Under the pieces are notes generated by a model. The model saw only the letters and a list, made by a program, of their open reading frames with translations, had not been told where the DNA came from and ran no database searches. A DNA stretch of 64,000 nucleotides from Chamaecrista fasciculata (taxonomy: Eukaryota > Streptophyta > Magnoliopsida > Fabales > Fabaceae), in assembly GCA_003254925.1 (NCBI GenBank), contig QANZ01043286.1:65891-129890 (forward strand). The letters are read 5' to 3'. The translations under genes and the position numbers were made by a program. Shown here piece by piece: positions 1 to 10,301 of the stretch. Each line of letters opens with the position of its first letter. The stretch's first letter is position 1.

Positions 1-175
1 TTCTGCAACTTTTCTTTTTTGAGAGAGTTTGGCGGAGGAGAAGATGAAAGTGGTGCCGAGGCGGTGGAGATCAGACTTCGAGAGGTGGAAAGTGGACAGC
101 GAGGGAATTGGGGAAGGAAGAGGTGTTGGGGAGGAAAGGGTTGAGAACTTGATGTTGCAGAGAGAGACAAGGGGA
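1..175. other. Unassigned purine-rich segment at window edge
   Basis: The stretch is rich in GA and can be read as a short open frame from 29, but it runs into the foldback repeat that follows. It resembles no family I know. It may be a captured gene piece inside an element that begins outside the window. Confidence 0.25.
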
Positions 176-420
176 AGGATCACCTTTTTGGTCTCTCAAT
201 TGTTACTGAGTCAAGGATTTGGTCCCTCAACTAAGCATTTAACGGCCACCTAAGCAGATAACGGTGACACGTCATCACTTAACACCTCTATCACTAACGG
301 ACCAGACGTGAGGGACCAAAATGTAAACGTGATTGTACAATTGAGGGACTGAGTTATAGTTTCCCATAATTGAGGGACCGATTCCTCGACTCAGTAACAA
401 TTGAGGGACCAAAAAGGGGG
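176..420. mobile_element. Foldback MITE, probable MULE end
   Basis: The left side reads CCTTTTTGGTCTCTCAATTG and then TTACTGAGTC. The right side carries the reverse complement, with GACTCAGTAA followed by CAATTGAGGGACCAAAAAGG. Inner parts also pair as repeated GAGGGACC / GGTCCCTC blocks, as in plant MULE-derived MITEs. I found no matching 9-bp target duplication, so this may be one end of a larger element rather than a complete MITE. Confidence 0.55.
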
Positions 421-809
421 TTTGCTCTATAATATTTGATTCATTAAAACTACACAGTACTCTATGAGCAGATTAGATGAGAAAAAAAAGAAGAAATGAA
501 TACATACTGAAACCCAAAACAATTGAATTGGGATGATTTAGGAGCATCGAAGGAGAAGCAGAAGCAGGCTGTTCATCTTGTGTTTTTGTCTTCTTCTTCT
601 TTCTTTTCTTCATCTCTTGCGATGCCTCTTGGCTCCTGCACAATATGCATGTTCATAAAAGATTAAGTTTTTATTTTTTTATTCATATCATTCATAATTA
701 TGGAACACTAATTATATATACATATACTTATGCCACCTGTAACTACAAGAAAATTAAAGCTCATCAAATTGAAAGTAACACATTCATATTAAAACTCAGC
801 ATAGATGGC
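421..809. other. AT-rich intergenic; possible minus-strand exon at 510-635
   Basis: Most of this is AT-rich with no gene. On the minus strand a plausible acceptor (TTGTGCAG, near 636-643) is followed by a lysine-rich open stretch (MKKRKKKKTKTQDEQPASAS). It could be the last exon of a gene whose first exon lies near 1825, but I do not recognise the protein and the pairing is a guess. Confidence 0.2.
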
Positions 810-1771
810 ACAAATTGGATAAATCAACACACATGTGAGTGGCAATTGTAGCATCAATGTTATATTATATATGTATATATGCCAAACAAGATCTATAAAT
901 TAAACAACTTATTATTAATAAAAAACGATAGAGCCTAACAGATTTTGGTCTTAAATATTTTGTTTAATTTGTTTAAGAATGATCCTAATTGTTTTCTTAA
1001 TTTTCTAGTTTCAATTTTGTTAAAGATAAACATTAAATAGAACTTGAGATGTTGGCATATTATCATCCTAACATATATTTAGCTAACATGTCTGATGCTC
1101 ATCGATCTTAGCAAGAATTATAGCAAAATAAGTTTTAAGTGTTTGTTAAAGTATTAACAACTCAGTTGTGGATTAATTGAAATTTCGAGGGAAAGGAGGA
1201 AGGAGGAGTCTCCCTTCTTTTGCAACCTTTAAAACTTTGTCTAAGTAAAGATGTTGCGGGTGACACATACATAATTTACTGTCTAAATGACGAATTCACT
1301 GTATACCCTGAAACTCTTTACTTCGCAGGTTCATAATTCCAAGTTCATGCTACTCATCATTAGACAGATTATAAAGGGGTTGCATACTTCAATGAGAGGA
1401 ACCCAAATTAAAACTGAACATACTCAATCTGGTGTTATTTAGAAAATACTAAACAACCCCAAATCCAATTCTCTTTAGTTACTTTGAACATTGTTAAACA
1501 TCAAAGCCTAATAATTTTCAAGAATTGTCTAACAATGTTTACCTCCAATCACACATACTCATCAAACTAAACATTAAGAATATTGGTTATCATTTTTTAA
1601 AATAATCCTCATTAATTTATTTGACTTGATTAATTTAGTATACAAAAATAACAAAGTTTTATGCCCTATGATGAATATTTGAATTAAAAATCGACATGAT
1701 CGATGATCGAATGTGTACATACCATTTGGTGATTCATTGATTTGATGTCAAGATATCATATTTTTCCACAA
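810..1771. repeat. Segmental duplication, copy A (uninterrupted)
   Basis: This segment matches 5825-8583 almost base for base once two insertions are removed from the latter. Shared text includes ATGCCAAACAAGATCTATAA and GATAGAGCCTAACAGATTTT. It serves as the empty-site reference for the two MULE-type insertions in copy B. A shorter third copy lies near 3600-3775. Confidence 0.85.
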
Positions 1772-2272
1772 TTTCTTCGTATGATTCCTCATCGTCTTCA
1801 TTTCCAATGCCCCCTTCCATCGCTAGTATGTTGAAATCGTTAGCACAAAGCTCCAAAGAGATCAGACACCCTAAATTTCAGGTTAGGGATGGTGTGTTAA
1901 GTAAGTGGCGGCCTATTGTCTACTTTAAATATAGAGAAACCCTAAATTTTATGTTAGGGTTTTTTTTTGGTAAAGCATGAGATCTATTGACCCAAAAGGA
2001 AAAAAGAAGCAAAAAACTAATGGGCCAGGACTCGACTAGCCTAGAGCCCTATGTGAGGTCCGAGTTCCTAACGATTCTGCAAAAAAAAAACCCTATTGTT
2101 CAATTTTGACTCACTGATTTAAAATACTTTTTGAAGTGAGATTTGTTGCTAGTTTTAATGTGTGATGACTAGCTACCTGTGTTATAAATGTGATTAAAAT
2201 AGCAAATCATATTTCAAGGAAGAAATTAATGTGTATGTGGTAAAAAATATAAAAAAATTAATATGATTGACT
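1772..2272. other. Intergenic; possible short minus-strand first exon near 1742-1825
   Basis: On the minus strand an ATG near 1825 opens MEGGIGNEDDEESYEEIVEK before a stop just ahead of a GTATGT splice-like site. It is too short to assign and may be a remnant of the duplicated host segment. The rest shows nothing recognisable. Confidence 0.2.
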
Positions 2273-2275
2273 AGT

Positions 2276-2510
2276 GGGCCATTTGGATGAGATTATAATC
2301 AAATTATAATTTAATCAGGTTATAATCAAATTATAAAAAATCAAATCATAAGCTGAATTTTATTTGAGTAATTTGTTCTGAAAGGAGATTTTTAAGTGTG
2401 AAATTATTTATATAAGTATGTAACGATTGTGGTTGGTATATGGAACTGTATGAGAATTTATAAATTGTATAGGGGTATAAATGTAAGAAAAAGTTGATCT
2501 TTTACTTTTT
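2276..2510. mobile_element. PIF/Harbinger-type MITE fragment
   Basis: It begins GGGCCATTTGGATGAGATTATAATC-like and holds repeated ATTATAATC blocks, then the same TTGTATAGGGGTATAAATG text found just inside the tips of the giant element at 32415-49793. It is a decayed relative of that family. The right end is not clear. Confidence 0.5.
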
Positions 2511-2779
2511 GACTTTTGAGAATAATTTAGGTTGTTTGGGTTAGATTTTTTAAAAAGTAGATTTTTAATTGATTGAATTTTTCTCATTGGGATTAGGAAT
2601 AATAAGATTATTGGAAAAGTTACATTTTGTTGCTTTTCGTAGAGTAATAGATTATTTCACTTGATAAATATACATGTTATGATTACAATTACCTAATATT
2701 GCTCATATAAATTTTAGACGACACTTACTTTTTGGTCCTTGATTTTGTATCGACTCTATGAATCAATTGCTAAAATAAT

Positions 2780-3290
2780 ACGAGTCGGTTGGTTCATGAA
2801 TATTAAAATGGTGAACGATTTGGTCCCTGGATTAAAATAACGGTCATCGTCCATCTCGTATTCTCTTTAAATTAGGATTGTACTTATTCAGTTTCACCAA
2901 AAAAGATTTTAGACAAAAAATAGAATTTTATCAAATTGACCCATCAGTCTGTAATTAGGAAAATAAAAGTTAGAAATGTATCGAGTTGTCTCAAAATAGT
3001 CATGAATGATTTTTTTTCTTTTTATTGCGTTAAATAAAACAAAATACGAGTTTGTTGGTTCATGTAATATTAAAATCGTGAATGATTTGGTGTCCGATCA
3101 TCCATCTTGTACTTTCTTTATATTACGATTATAATTATTTAATTTCGTCAAAATAAATTTTAGACCAAAAATTAACTTTTGGACCTTTTAATTTTTATCG
3201 AGTTAACTCATCAGTTCTAAATAGATAAAATAAAAGTTAAAAACAAATCCAATTCTTTCAAAATAGTCATGAACCATTATTTAAAATCAA
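2780..3290. repeat. Tandem duplication of about 270 bp
   Basis: Two diverged units start with AATACGAGT(C/T)(G/T)GTTGGTTCATG near 2778 and 3045 and share the order of blocks down to CTCAAAATAGTCATGAATGA / TTCAAAATAGTCATGAACCA. It is non-coding and resembles the 'gnnccaaaatg'-type intergenic repeat common in this window. Confidence 0.65.
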
Positions 3291-3599
3291 ATTTCTAAAT
3301 ATGTTAACTGAATTTGTTTTTTGGATTTATATAGTTAACTTTTTTAATAAGAGGGATAAAAATTATCTGTAATAATAAAAATATAATATTTCATTAGATT
3401 AAATTTTGATTAGTAAGTTTTTTTAATTAATTACTATGATTAATTAACAATTAGGTGATAACTTGCAAAAAGACAAGAAAGAAAGGCGAGGTGGAGGTCG
3501 CCTTATGCTCCTTCGACACTCAAATTAGTCAAGAGGATGTAATGAGTGAGAGGGGATAGTAGTTAATGATGGATATGCATACATTAGGGACTACCCCAT
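3291..3599. other. AT-rich intergenic DNA
   Basis: I see no gene, RNA or recognisable element here. Confidence 0.5.
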
Positions 3600-3775
3600 C
3601 TATCAAGGTGACATTAAATAGAACGTGAGATGTTGACATATCATCATCTCCTAACATTTATCAAGCTGACATGATTGATGCTCATTGATCTTAACAAGAA
3701 CTATAGCAAAATAAGTTTCTAGGGTTTGTTAAAAGATTAACAATTTGGTTATGGATTAAAATGTTGATTCAAATG
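3600..3775. repeat. Segmental duplication, partial copy C
   Basis: The stretch beginning TGACATTAAATAGAAC and running through GCTCATTGATCTTAAC to TTGGTTATGGATTAA matches about 1030-1180 of copy A and 6470-6620 of copy B. Confidence 0.7.
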
Positions 3776-4834
3776 TTGCTTTTGATTCAAATCAGTATCA
3801 GTGCAAGCTTGCCTTGAATCCAAAATTCTTGCTACACTGCATACCTCCTTTACTACAAAAATTTTGATTATAATATGCCTAATGAGTTTGCTTTCATTTA
3901 TTAGAAGCTCCAAATATAATCAAACCTGTTTTTATAATTCAATTTTTTTTATAATTTCACTCTAGCTATTAAGTATTAATCCTCTTCTTCCTTAAATGTT
4001 ACGGCCAAAATTTTATTTATTTATGCCAATTGCAGAGGCCTTGTATACCCAACAAGTAAAAATGACGAATGCTATTTTATCTTAAATTAAACTTTGATGA
4101 GTTTTAATCTATGTTTATATAGTGATATATCTACATCATTGAATATTTGAATACAACTAACAAATAGAAAGCTTGTCAAATTAAACACCATGGCCGACAA
4201 ATAGAAAGCTTCAACTTATAGAAAAAAAAATATAGAAAGCTTCAACTACCAATTCATTACACAGTGATGAGCTCAAAAGCAACAAATGAACATATATGTT
4301 TGTTCGATTTTATAAGTTATTCAATGTATGGTTATTAGTATGCATAGGATGGAACTCACTCTATATTTTGAGGACCAAAAAAATAATTAGAGATTAAGAA
4401 AGTGATGTGTGAGTTTGCAGTTAATTTAGAGTTAATTTCTATTTTTTACTTAATTAGGAAAAAATTAGAGAATATAGTTATATATGTTACCTTCTCATTT
4501 ACTTGTCAACGACGACATACCCAACTTCATCCCATGCAGCCAAAACGTCCTGTCGGGTACTGTACATTTTCCCCTCTGGGTTATAGTAGTACTGCACAAC
4601 AACACATTATAATTAGAAAATAATTAGAGATTAAGAAAGTGATGTGTTTGAAGTTGAACACTGAAAGGATAGTAAAAAGCAACATTTCTATCAAAATGCT
4701 TTAAAAAACTATGGTATTCCTTTCTTTTTAATTTATTTCAAATTAATAGGATTAAATAACTTTATATACAAAAAGAACAATTAACATTGTTCATGCATAG
4801 GGATGGCAACGAGTGATTGGTATATTGCTGAAAT
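3776..4834. other. AT-rich intergenic DNA with small direct repeats
   Basis: AGAGATTAAGAAAGTGATGTGT occurs in near-identical form at about 4389 and 4626, and ATAGAAAGCTT recurs near 4163-4250. A stray hAT-like tip (AGGGATGGCAACG) lies at 4799, just left of the next element. I find no gene. Confidence 0.4.
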
Positions 4835-5480
4835 TAGGGATGGCAATTTATATCCTAAGTTAGGATATCTGTCCGTATCCATCCGAAAAAATATTCGGTA
4901 TCCGTCGGATACGGGATATCGGATACGGATACGGATAGTGAAAATTAAATTTTTTTCGGATAATGGACGGATACGGATATTGCCCTCGGATACCTTATAT
5001 CCGTCCGAAATGAACGGATATTTAGGGTATCCGATATCCGATACCCTATTACTTATTTAATTTTTATATTTTACTTTTAATTTAACATTTTATATATAAA
5101 TATTTAAATTTAATTAATTATATTCATATATATTTTTTTAAAGAATCATATTTTAGTTATTTATATTTAGTTTTTTATTTTAAAAAATAAATTTAAAATG
5201 TAAATAAATAATAATTTCATTTAATTATATTAGTTGGCGGATAATGGATATCGGGTACCCGATATATCCGATTTATAAAATAGGATATCCTATCCTATAT
5301 CCATATTTTTTCGGATATTTCGGATATTTCGGGTATCCGTCGGATACCGGATATCGGATAGGGTGCGGATACGGATATTAATTTATCGGATACGGATAGG
5401 GTATGTATATTGGATAGGATAAACGGATACGGATACGGATAGTGGCAAAACCACCGGATATCCATCCGTTGCCATCCCTA
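4835..5480. mobile_element. Non-autonomous hAT element with 8-bp TSD
   Basis: The termini are TAGGGATGGCAA on the left and TTGCCATCCCTA on the right, flanked by a perfect 8-bp duplication GCTGAAAT (4827-4834 and 5481-5488). An 8-bp duplication is diagnostic of hAT elements. The 646-bp body has an AT-rich core, and both ends are packed with GGATAC/GGATAT and complementary ATATCC motifs, probable subterminal binding sites. It has no coding capacity. Confidence 0.9.
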
Positions 5481-5968
5481 GCTGAAATCGAAATTGCTGC
5501 AATGACTTTGTTTTTAGAATCTTGTATATAGTTAAGCATAAAAATTGAAGACAAATTAAATTATATATGATGAAACAATTAAAAAAAAATATACTTTCAT
5601 CCTTCAAGCTCTAACCCTCATTGAATAACCACTTTATCAATTATAGAGATTAATCAAAATGGAATGCTAACAAAAGCCACAAAAGATTTTTAAATTGCCG
5701 TTTCTTGAAATCAAAACACAAAGAGCAACGCTTGGATCTTTAAAAAATACATCTTATATGTATATGAATCTCATAGGAATCCAATAGCATCAATATTCAA
5801 GTGAAAACTATATATACCACACAAACGTAACACACATACACGTGAGTGACAATTGTAGCATCAATGTTACATATATGTATATATGCCAAACAAGATCTAT
5901 AAATTAAACAACTTGTTATTAATAAAAAACGATAGAGCCTAACAGATTTTGGTCTTAATTAAAATATT

Positions 5969-6400
5969 GGATAAATTACACTTTGGTGCCCTGTGGTTTG
6001 ACCCTATTTCACTATGGTACCCTGTAGTTTGAAACCTGATACTTTGGTACCCTGTGGTATTCTCCATTAACACTTTGATACCCTTTGGAACTATTTTATA
6101 ATTTTAACCATAACAAATTTTGTAAAAATTACATATTGACCCCAAAAAACTTTCAAAAATTACAAATAGGTCCCTGGATACATATTATCTAAGGACTAAA
6201 ATGAAAACTTTTTTTAAAAAAAATTTGGGGTCAATATTTAATTTTTGAAAATTTGTTATGGTTAAAATTACAAAATAGCTCCAAAGGATACCAAAGTGTT
6301 AATGGAGAATACCACAGGGTACCAAAGTGTCAAGTTTCAAACCACCAGGTACCAAAGTGAAATAGGGTCAAACCACAGGGTACCAAAGTGTAATTTACCC
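5969..6400. mobile_element. MULE-type foldback MITE, copy 1 of 3
   Basis: The element begins GGATAAATTACACTTTGG and ends CCAAAGTGTAATTTACCC. A perfect 9-bp duplication TAAAATATT flanks it (5960-5968, 6401-6409), the size typical of Mutator-like elements. Almost its whole 432-bp length folds back on itself. Sister copies of 430 bp lie at 29389 and 31830. Confidence 0.9.
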
Positions 6401-6901
6401 TAAAATATTTTGTTTAATCTGTTAAAAAATTATCCTAATTGTTTTCTTAAGTTTCAGAAGTTTCAATTTTGTTAAAGATCAGATGTTGACATATCATCAT
6501 CTCCTAACATCTATCAAGCTAACATGACTAATGTTCATTGATCTTAGCAAGAACTATAGCAAAATAAGTTTTAAGAGTTTGTTAAAGGATTAACAATTCG
6601 GTTATGGATTAATTGTAACTCTGGGGGAAAGCAAGGAGGGAGGAGGAGTCTCTCTTCCTTCACAATATTCTAAACCTTGTTTAAGTAAAGATGTTGGGGG
6701 TCAGTGACACCTAATTTACTATCTAAGGGACGAATTCACTGTATATCGCTCTTTACTAAAGTACATAATTTCAAGGCCTTCTCCGCAGGTTCATAATTCC
6801 AAGTTCATACTGCTCATTAGACAGATTATAAACGGGTTGCATACTTTAATGAGAGGAACCCAAATTAAAACTGAACATACTCAATCTGGTGTTAAAACTA
6901 A

Positions 6902-8228
6902 GGGTAAATTACAAAATAGGGTCCTGTGGTTTGGCCTCGTTTCAGATAGGGTACATGTGGTTTGAAAAGTTTCAAATTGGGGCCTGAGGTTTACGCCGTT
7001 TGCAAAATGGGGTCTAAGTGGTTTTGGCTGTTAAAAATAACGGTGCACGTGATTATCACGTGCACCCTAACCTGACTTTTTTTTTTCTCAAATCCTAATT
7101 TGCCTTCTACAAGGTGGAAGTGGGTTCCGATGAGTACTCAAGTTCGAGTCAGAACGAAGAAGAAGAAGAAGAACAGATTCTGTATCGTGTCCCCATATTC
7201 ACATAGCAGCAATCTCAATCCCAGCCTTCAGTCACCAAGCTTCCCTTCTCTCATTCTCAAAACGCCTCGTTTCCCTCCATCCTCACTTCCAAATCACCTG
7301 TATCTTCCCCATCGTCGATTCTCCTCCCTCCGCCACTCTCTCCGCCGTCCAATCCCTCTCTCCCTCTATCCACCACATCTTCCTTCCTCCCATCAACAAA
7401 TCCGACCTCCCACAACACTCTCCTCCCGCCGTCCAAATCCAACTCGCTCTCCATAAATCCCTTCCTTCTCTCTCCACTACCCTCAAAACGCTGCGTTTCA
7501 CACACCCTCCCATCGTCGCTCTCATCACTGACCCTTTCGCTAACGAAACCCTACAAATCGCCAACGACCTTAACCTCTTGTCTTTCGTTTACTTCCCTCA
7601 CTCTTCCTTCATGCTCTCTTTGTTCTTGAATTTGCCCAGACTCGATTTAGAAATCTTCGGCGAATACAGAGATCTCCAGAAACCTCTTGAAATCATCCTC
7701 GGCCGTACGATTCCCATCAACGGTCCAGATCTCCCCGAGCATCTCCAAGATCGAAATAGCCTCTCTTATCAACTTATCCTCAATCGGTGTAAACGATTTT
7801 ATCTCGCTGATGGATTCTTAATCAATAGGTTTTTCCAAATGGAAGATACCATTATCACACACCTTCAACAGCAGTTCAATCTGTTCCCAATCGGACCCAT
7901 TATTCAATCCGGGTCAGATTCTGAATCCGATTGTGTGGAATGGTTGCAGAACCAATCTCCTAGATCTGTGGTGTATGTTTCGTTTGGGAGTGGAGGAACT
8001 CTAAGTGAAGAACAATTGAATGAACTAGCTTTGGGATTGAAAAAAGAAAAGAAGTCAGGTTAGGGTGCACGTGATAATCACGTGCACCGTTATTTTTAAC
8101 AGCCAAAACCACCTAGACCCCATTTTGCAAACGGCGTAAACCTCAGGTCCCAATTTGAAACTTTTCAAACCACATGTACCCTATCTGAAACGGGGCCAAA
8201 CCACAGGACCCTATTTTGTAATTTACCC
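6902..8228. mobile_element. Pack-MULE carrying a UGT72-type gene fragment
   Basis: The terminal inverted repeats are about 176 bp (6902-7077 and 8053-8228), starting GGGTAAATTACAAAATAGGG, and differ at only about three positions. A perfect 9-bp target duplication TAAAACTAA lies at 6893-6901 and 8229-8237. Near the inner end of each repeat is a 25-base palindrome holding two CACGTG boxes (left copy near 7040-7064). The cargo between the repeats is a glucosyltransferase fragment. Little divergence between the ends points to a recent insertion. Confidence 0.92.
7134..8063 (+). pseudogene. Captured fragment of a UGT72-type UDP-glucosyltransferase
   Basis: One open frame of about 310 codons resembles plant family-1 glycosyltransferases of the UGT72 (hydroquinone/phenylpropanoid glucosyltransferase) group. 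Near the start is the acceptor-domain text PHIHIAAISIPAFSHQ. Further on come KRFYLADGFLINRF, FPIGPIIQSGSDS, and the linker text SVVYVSFGSGGTLSEEQLNE. The fragment stops before the C-terminal sugar-donor (PSPG) box, so it cannot be an active enzyme. The final residues and stop come from the flanking inverted repeat. No ATG lies at the expected start; the first in-frame ATG is at 7578. It lies entirely between MULE repeats, so it is a transduplicated piece of a gene located elsewhere. Whether it is transcribed cannot be judged. Confidence 0.88.
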
Positions 8229-8584
8229 TAAAACTAAACATACTCAATCTGGTGTTATTTAGAAAATACTAAACAACCCCAAATCTAATCCTCTTTAGTT
8301 ACTTTGAACATTGCTAAACTTCAAAGCCTAATAATTTTCAAGAAATGTCAAACAATTTTTACCTCAAATCACACATACCCATCAAACTAAACATTAAGAA
8401 TATTGTTTATCATTTTTTAAAATAATCCTCATTAATTTACTTGACTCGATACATTTAGTATATAAAAATAACCAAGTTTTATGCTCTATGATGAATATTT
8501 GAATTAAAGATCGACATGATCGCTCATCGAATGTGTACATACCATTTTGTGATTCATTGATTTGATGTCAAGATATCATATTTT

Positions 8585-8815
8585 AGCCCACTGTCCCTAA
8601 ATTATTCGACATGTAATGTGTTCATTTTGGTCCATTATGTTTGAAAATGTTCAAATTGGTCCTAAATTTTGTCAAAATGTTTCATTTTGGCCCCAAACTA
8701 TTGAATATGACTTGTTTCAAGTTCAAACGTGATGAGTTTAGAGCTATATATTGTTCTCGAAGAATAATTTATCTATCCCGTTGGGGTCGTCAGCAAACAA
8801 GGTCAAATCAGTCCT
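8585..8815. repeat. Decayed MULE/foldback terminal-repeat sequence
   Basis: Repeated 'TTTTGGTCC' phrases and the text GAGTTTAGAGCTATATATTG and GTTGGGGTCGTCAGCAAACA match the style of foldback repeats at 24298-24665 and 27600-27740. A partner end was not found with confidence. Confidence 0.4.
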
Positions 8816-8905
8816 AAAAGTAAATCGCTCGTTCCATGGTCAAACAAGAAAAGTTGATTAAATATTACTCAAAGCAAGAACACATTACATCAATACCTTA
8901 TACAA

Positions 8906-9062
8906 TGGACATCTATAAAAATCCCTGCCATAATTTTGAGGAGTCCAAGCAGTGAATATTAACACATTATGCCCACACCTGCATTTCTTAGTCCCAAATT
9001 TTCGCTTTCTCCTTGAAGAATCCACATTACCTTTCGCATGCCCAAACGACTTAGGATTATAC
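8906..9062 (-). pseudogene. GRF-type zinc-finger gene fragment
   Basis: On the minus strand the frame reads a basic stretch (SSRRKRKFGTKK) followed by CRCGHNVLIFTAWTPQNYGR and DFYRCPLYK, then GT at a position fitting a splice donor. The spacing C-x-C, TxWTxxNxGRxFYxCP is that of GRF zinc fingers (nucleic-acid-binding domains frequent in short plant proteins). Only one exon is visible and nothing links it to a promoter. It sits between repeat sequences at 8585-8815 and 9540-9975, so I read it as captured or stranded debris. Confidence 0.65.
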
Positions 9063-9371
9063 GATCATCTTGAAGAACTCATTTATGTGAGGAATTAAAT
9101 CTCAGAAATAAAAAAACCAACAAATTTCAATGTAAAATCATAAAAGATGAGTGGTTGAAATTACATTTTAGTCAAGAAAATCTTTAAATTCCTTTCATTT
9201 CAATCCCAAGCTCACAAAATAAAATTCAAAAATGTGTGTACAATACTTCCTAACGTTCCAGTTTACTCCATAGTACATTCATCTTTCAAAAATCGGACAA
9301 AAAAATGACAAAGAGGCAAAAATGTAGAGAGGAACTATAGTGAACATTGCAGAAAGTTTGAAGAAGGGTTT

Positions 9372-9535
9372 GGGAAATGGGGTTGAGATGGTTAGGGTTT
9401 GAGGGTTTGGATGTGGATGGTTGGGTTCATGGGTTGGGTTCGTCGATGGGTTGGGTGTGGTTCAAAGGGTTTGGGTGTTTTGGTTTGGGGGGTTTGGGTG
9501 TGTGATTCGATGGGTTGGGTGTGGCTCAAAGGGTT
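9372..9535. repeat. G-rich minisatellite-like tract
   Basis: The plus strand is very G-rich with many GGG runs. The phrase GATGGGTTGGGTGTGG(T/C)TCAAAGGGTT occurs twice. The strand asymmetry would allow G-quadruplex folding. A short open frame across it is a composition artefact. Confidence 0.6.
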
Positions 9536-9539
9536 AGGG

Positions 9540-9975
9540 ACCAAATTGCTTCATGGACAAAACGCACGCTTTGGCATATAGGGACCAAATTGGATTTTTT
9601 TTTCTGATTTAATAAAATAAAAAGCAGGGACCAAATTTCCCACAGACCAAAACATGCGTTTTGTCCAAGGACTGAAATGCAAGAGAGTTCCTTTTTATTC
9701 TCGTTCTTATGCTGTTTTGGCAAAAATTGCATACATGGCAGTCTTTTTGTTTTTTTTTTCTTGTTTCACCGGTGTTAATGTGGCAGTTAACGTGCCACGT
9801 CATCACTTAATAGTTCAACTAAGCACAGTAACGTGCCACATCAGCTTTTTTGGCACGACTGGATGACAGAAGAACCATTTTGCAGCGAGTTAGCATAATT
9901 CAGGAACCAAGTTGTACAATTTCGTAAATCGAAGGACCAAACTGCCAGCACCTATAAAATTCAAGAACCAAAGTG
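9540..9975. repeat. Decayed MULE-like terminal region
   Basis: Blocks such as AGGGACCAAATTG, AGGACTGAAATGC, GAACCAAAGTGC and TTAACGTGCCACGTCATCAC match the style of the foldback at 176-420. The borders and partner are not resolved. Confidence 0.4.
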
Positions 9976-10287
9976 CTAGTTTACTAAAAAATTAATTAGT
10001 TCAAGAATATTTAAGAGATATTTAATCCTAAAGACATTTTTAAAAAGAATTTTTTATACAATAGACGAAATGCGATATTTTGATGTAATTTTTATTTATT
10101 TATTTACAATATGACATTATTTTACTATCATTGAAAGTTTTAAAAAGTAAATTGTAGATGTGGATATATATTTTTTTAATTTTAGTTTGAAAAATGGAAT
10201 GGAAAATTGCATATAATTTATTGTGTGTGTAAAAATCAAAGGTTGCATACATTAAGAAAATAAAGAATTAGAAACAAAATCAAATTA
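9976..10287. other. AT-rich intergenic DNA
   Basis: No gene or element is recognisable. Confidence 0.4.
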
Positions 10288-10301
10288 AATTATACACACT
10301 T

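Larger units (their letters stand above)
5825..8583. repeat. Segmental duplication, copy B (with two insertions)
   Basis: This is the counterpart of 810-1771, interrupted by the MULE MITE at 5969-6400 and the Pack-MULE at 6902-8228. Homology ends near 8583 in TCATATTTT, after which the copies differ. Most differences are scattered substitutions, so the duplication predates the insertions. Confidence 0.85.

Noticed and set aside
7100-7456. Separate 118-codon proline/serine-rich protein
   Set aside because: It is a shifted frame of the glucosyltransferase fragment, whose own frame matches the UGT family.
9372-9535. Telomere-like repeat
   Set aside because: GGG runs are present but TTTAGGG is not repeated in register.
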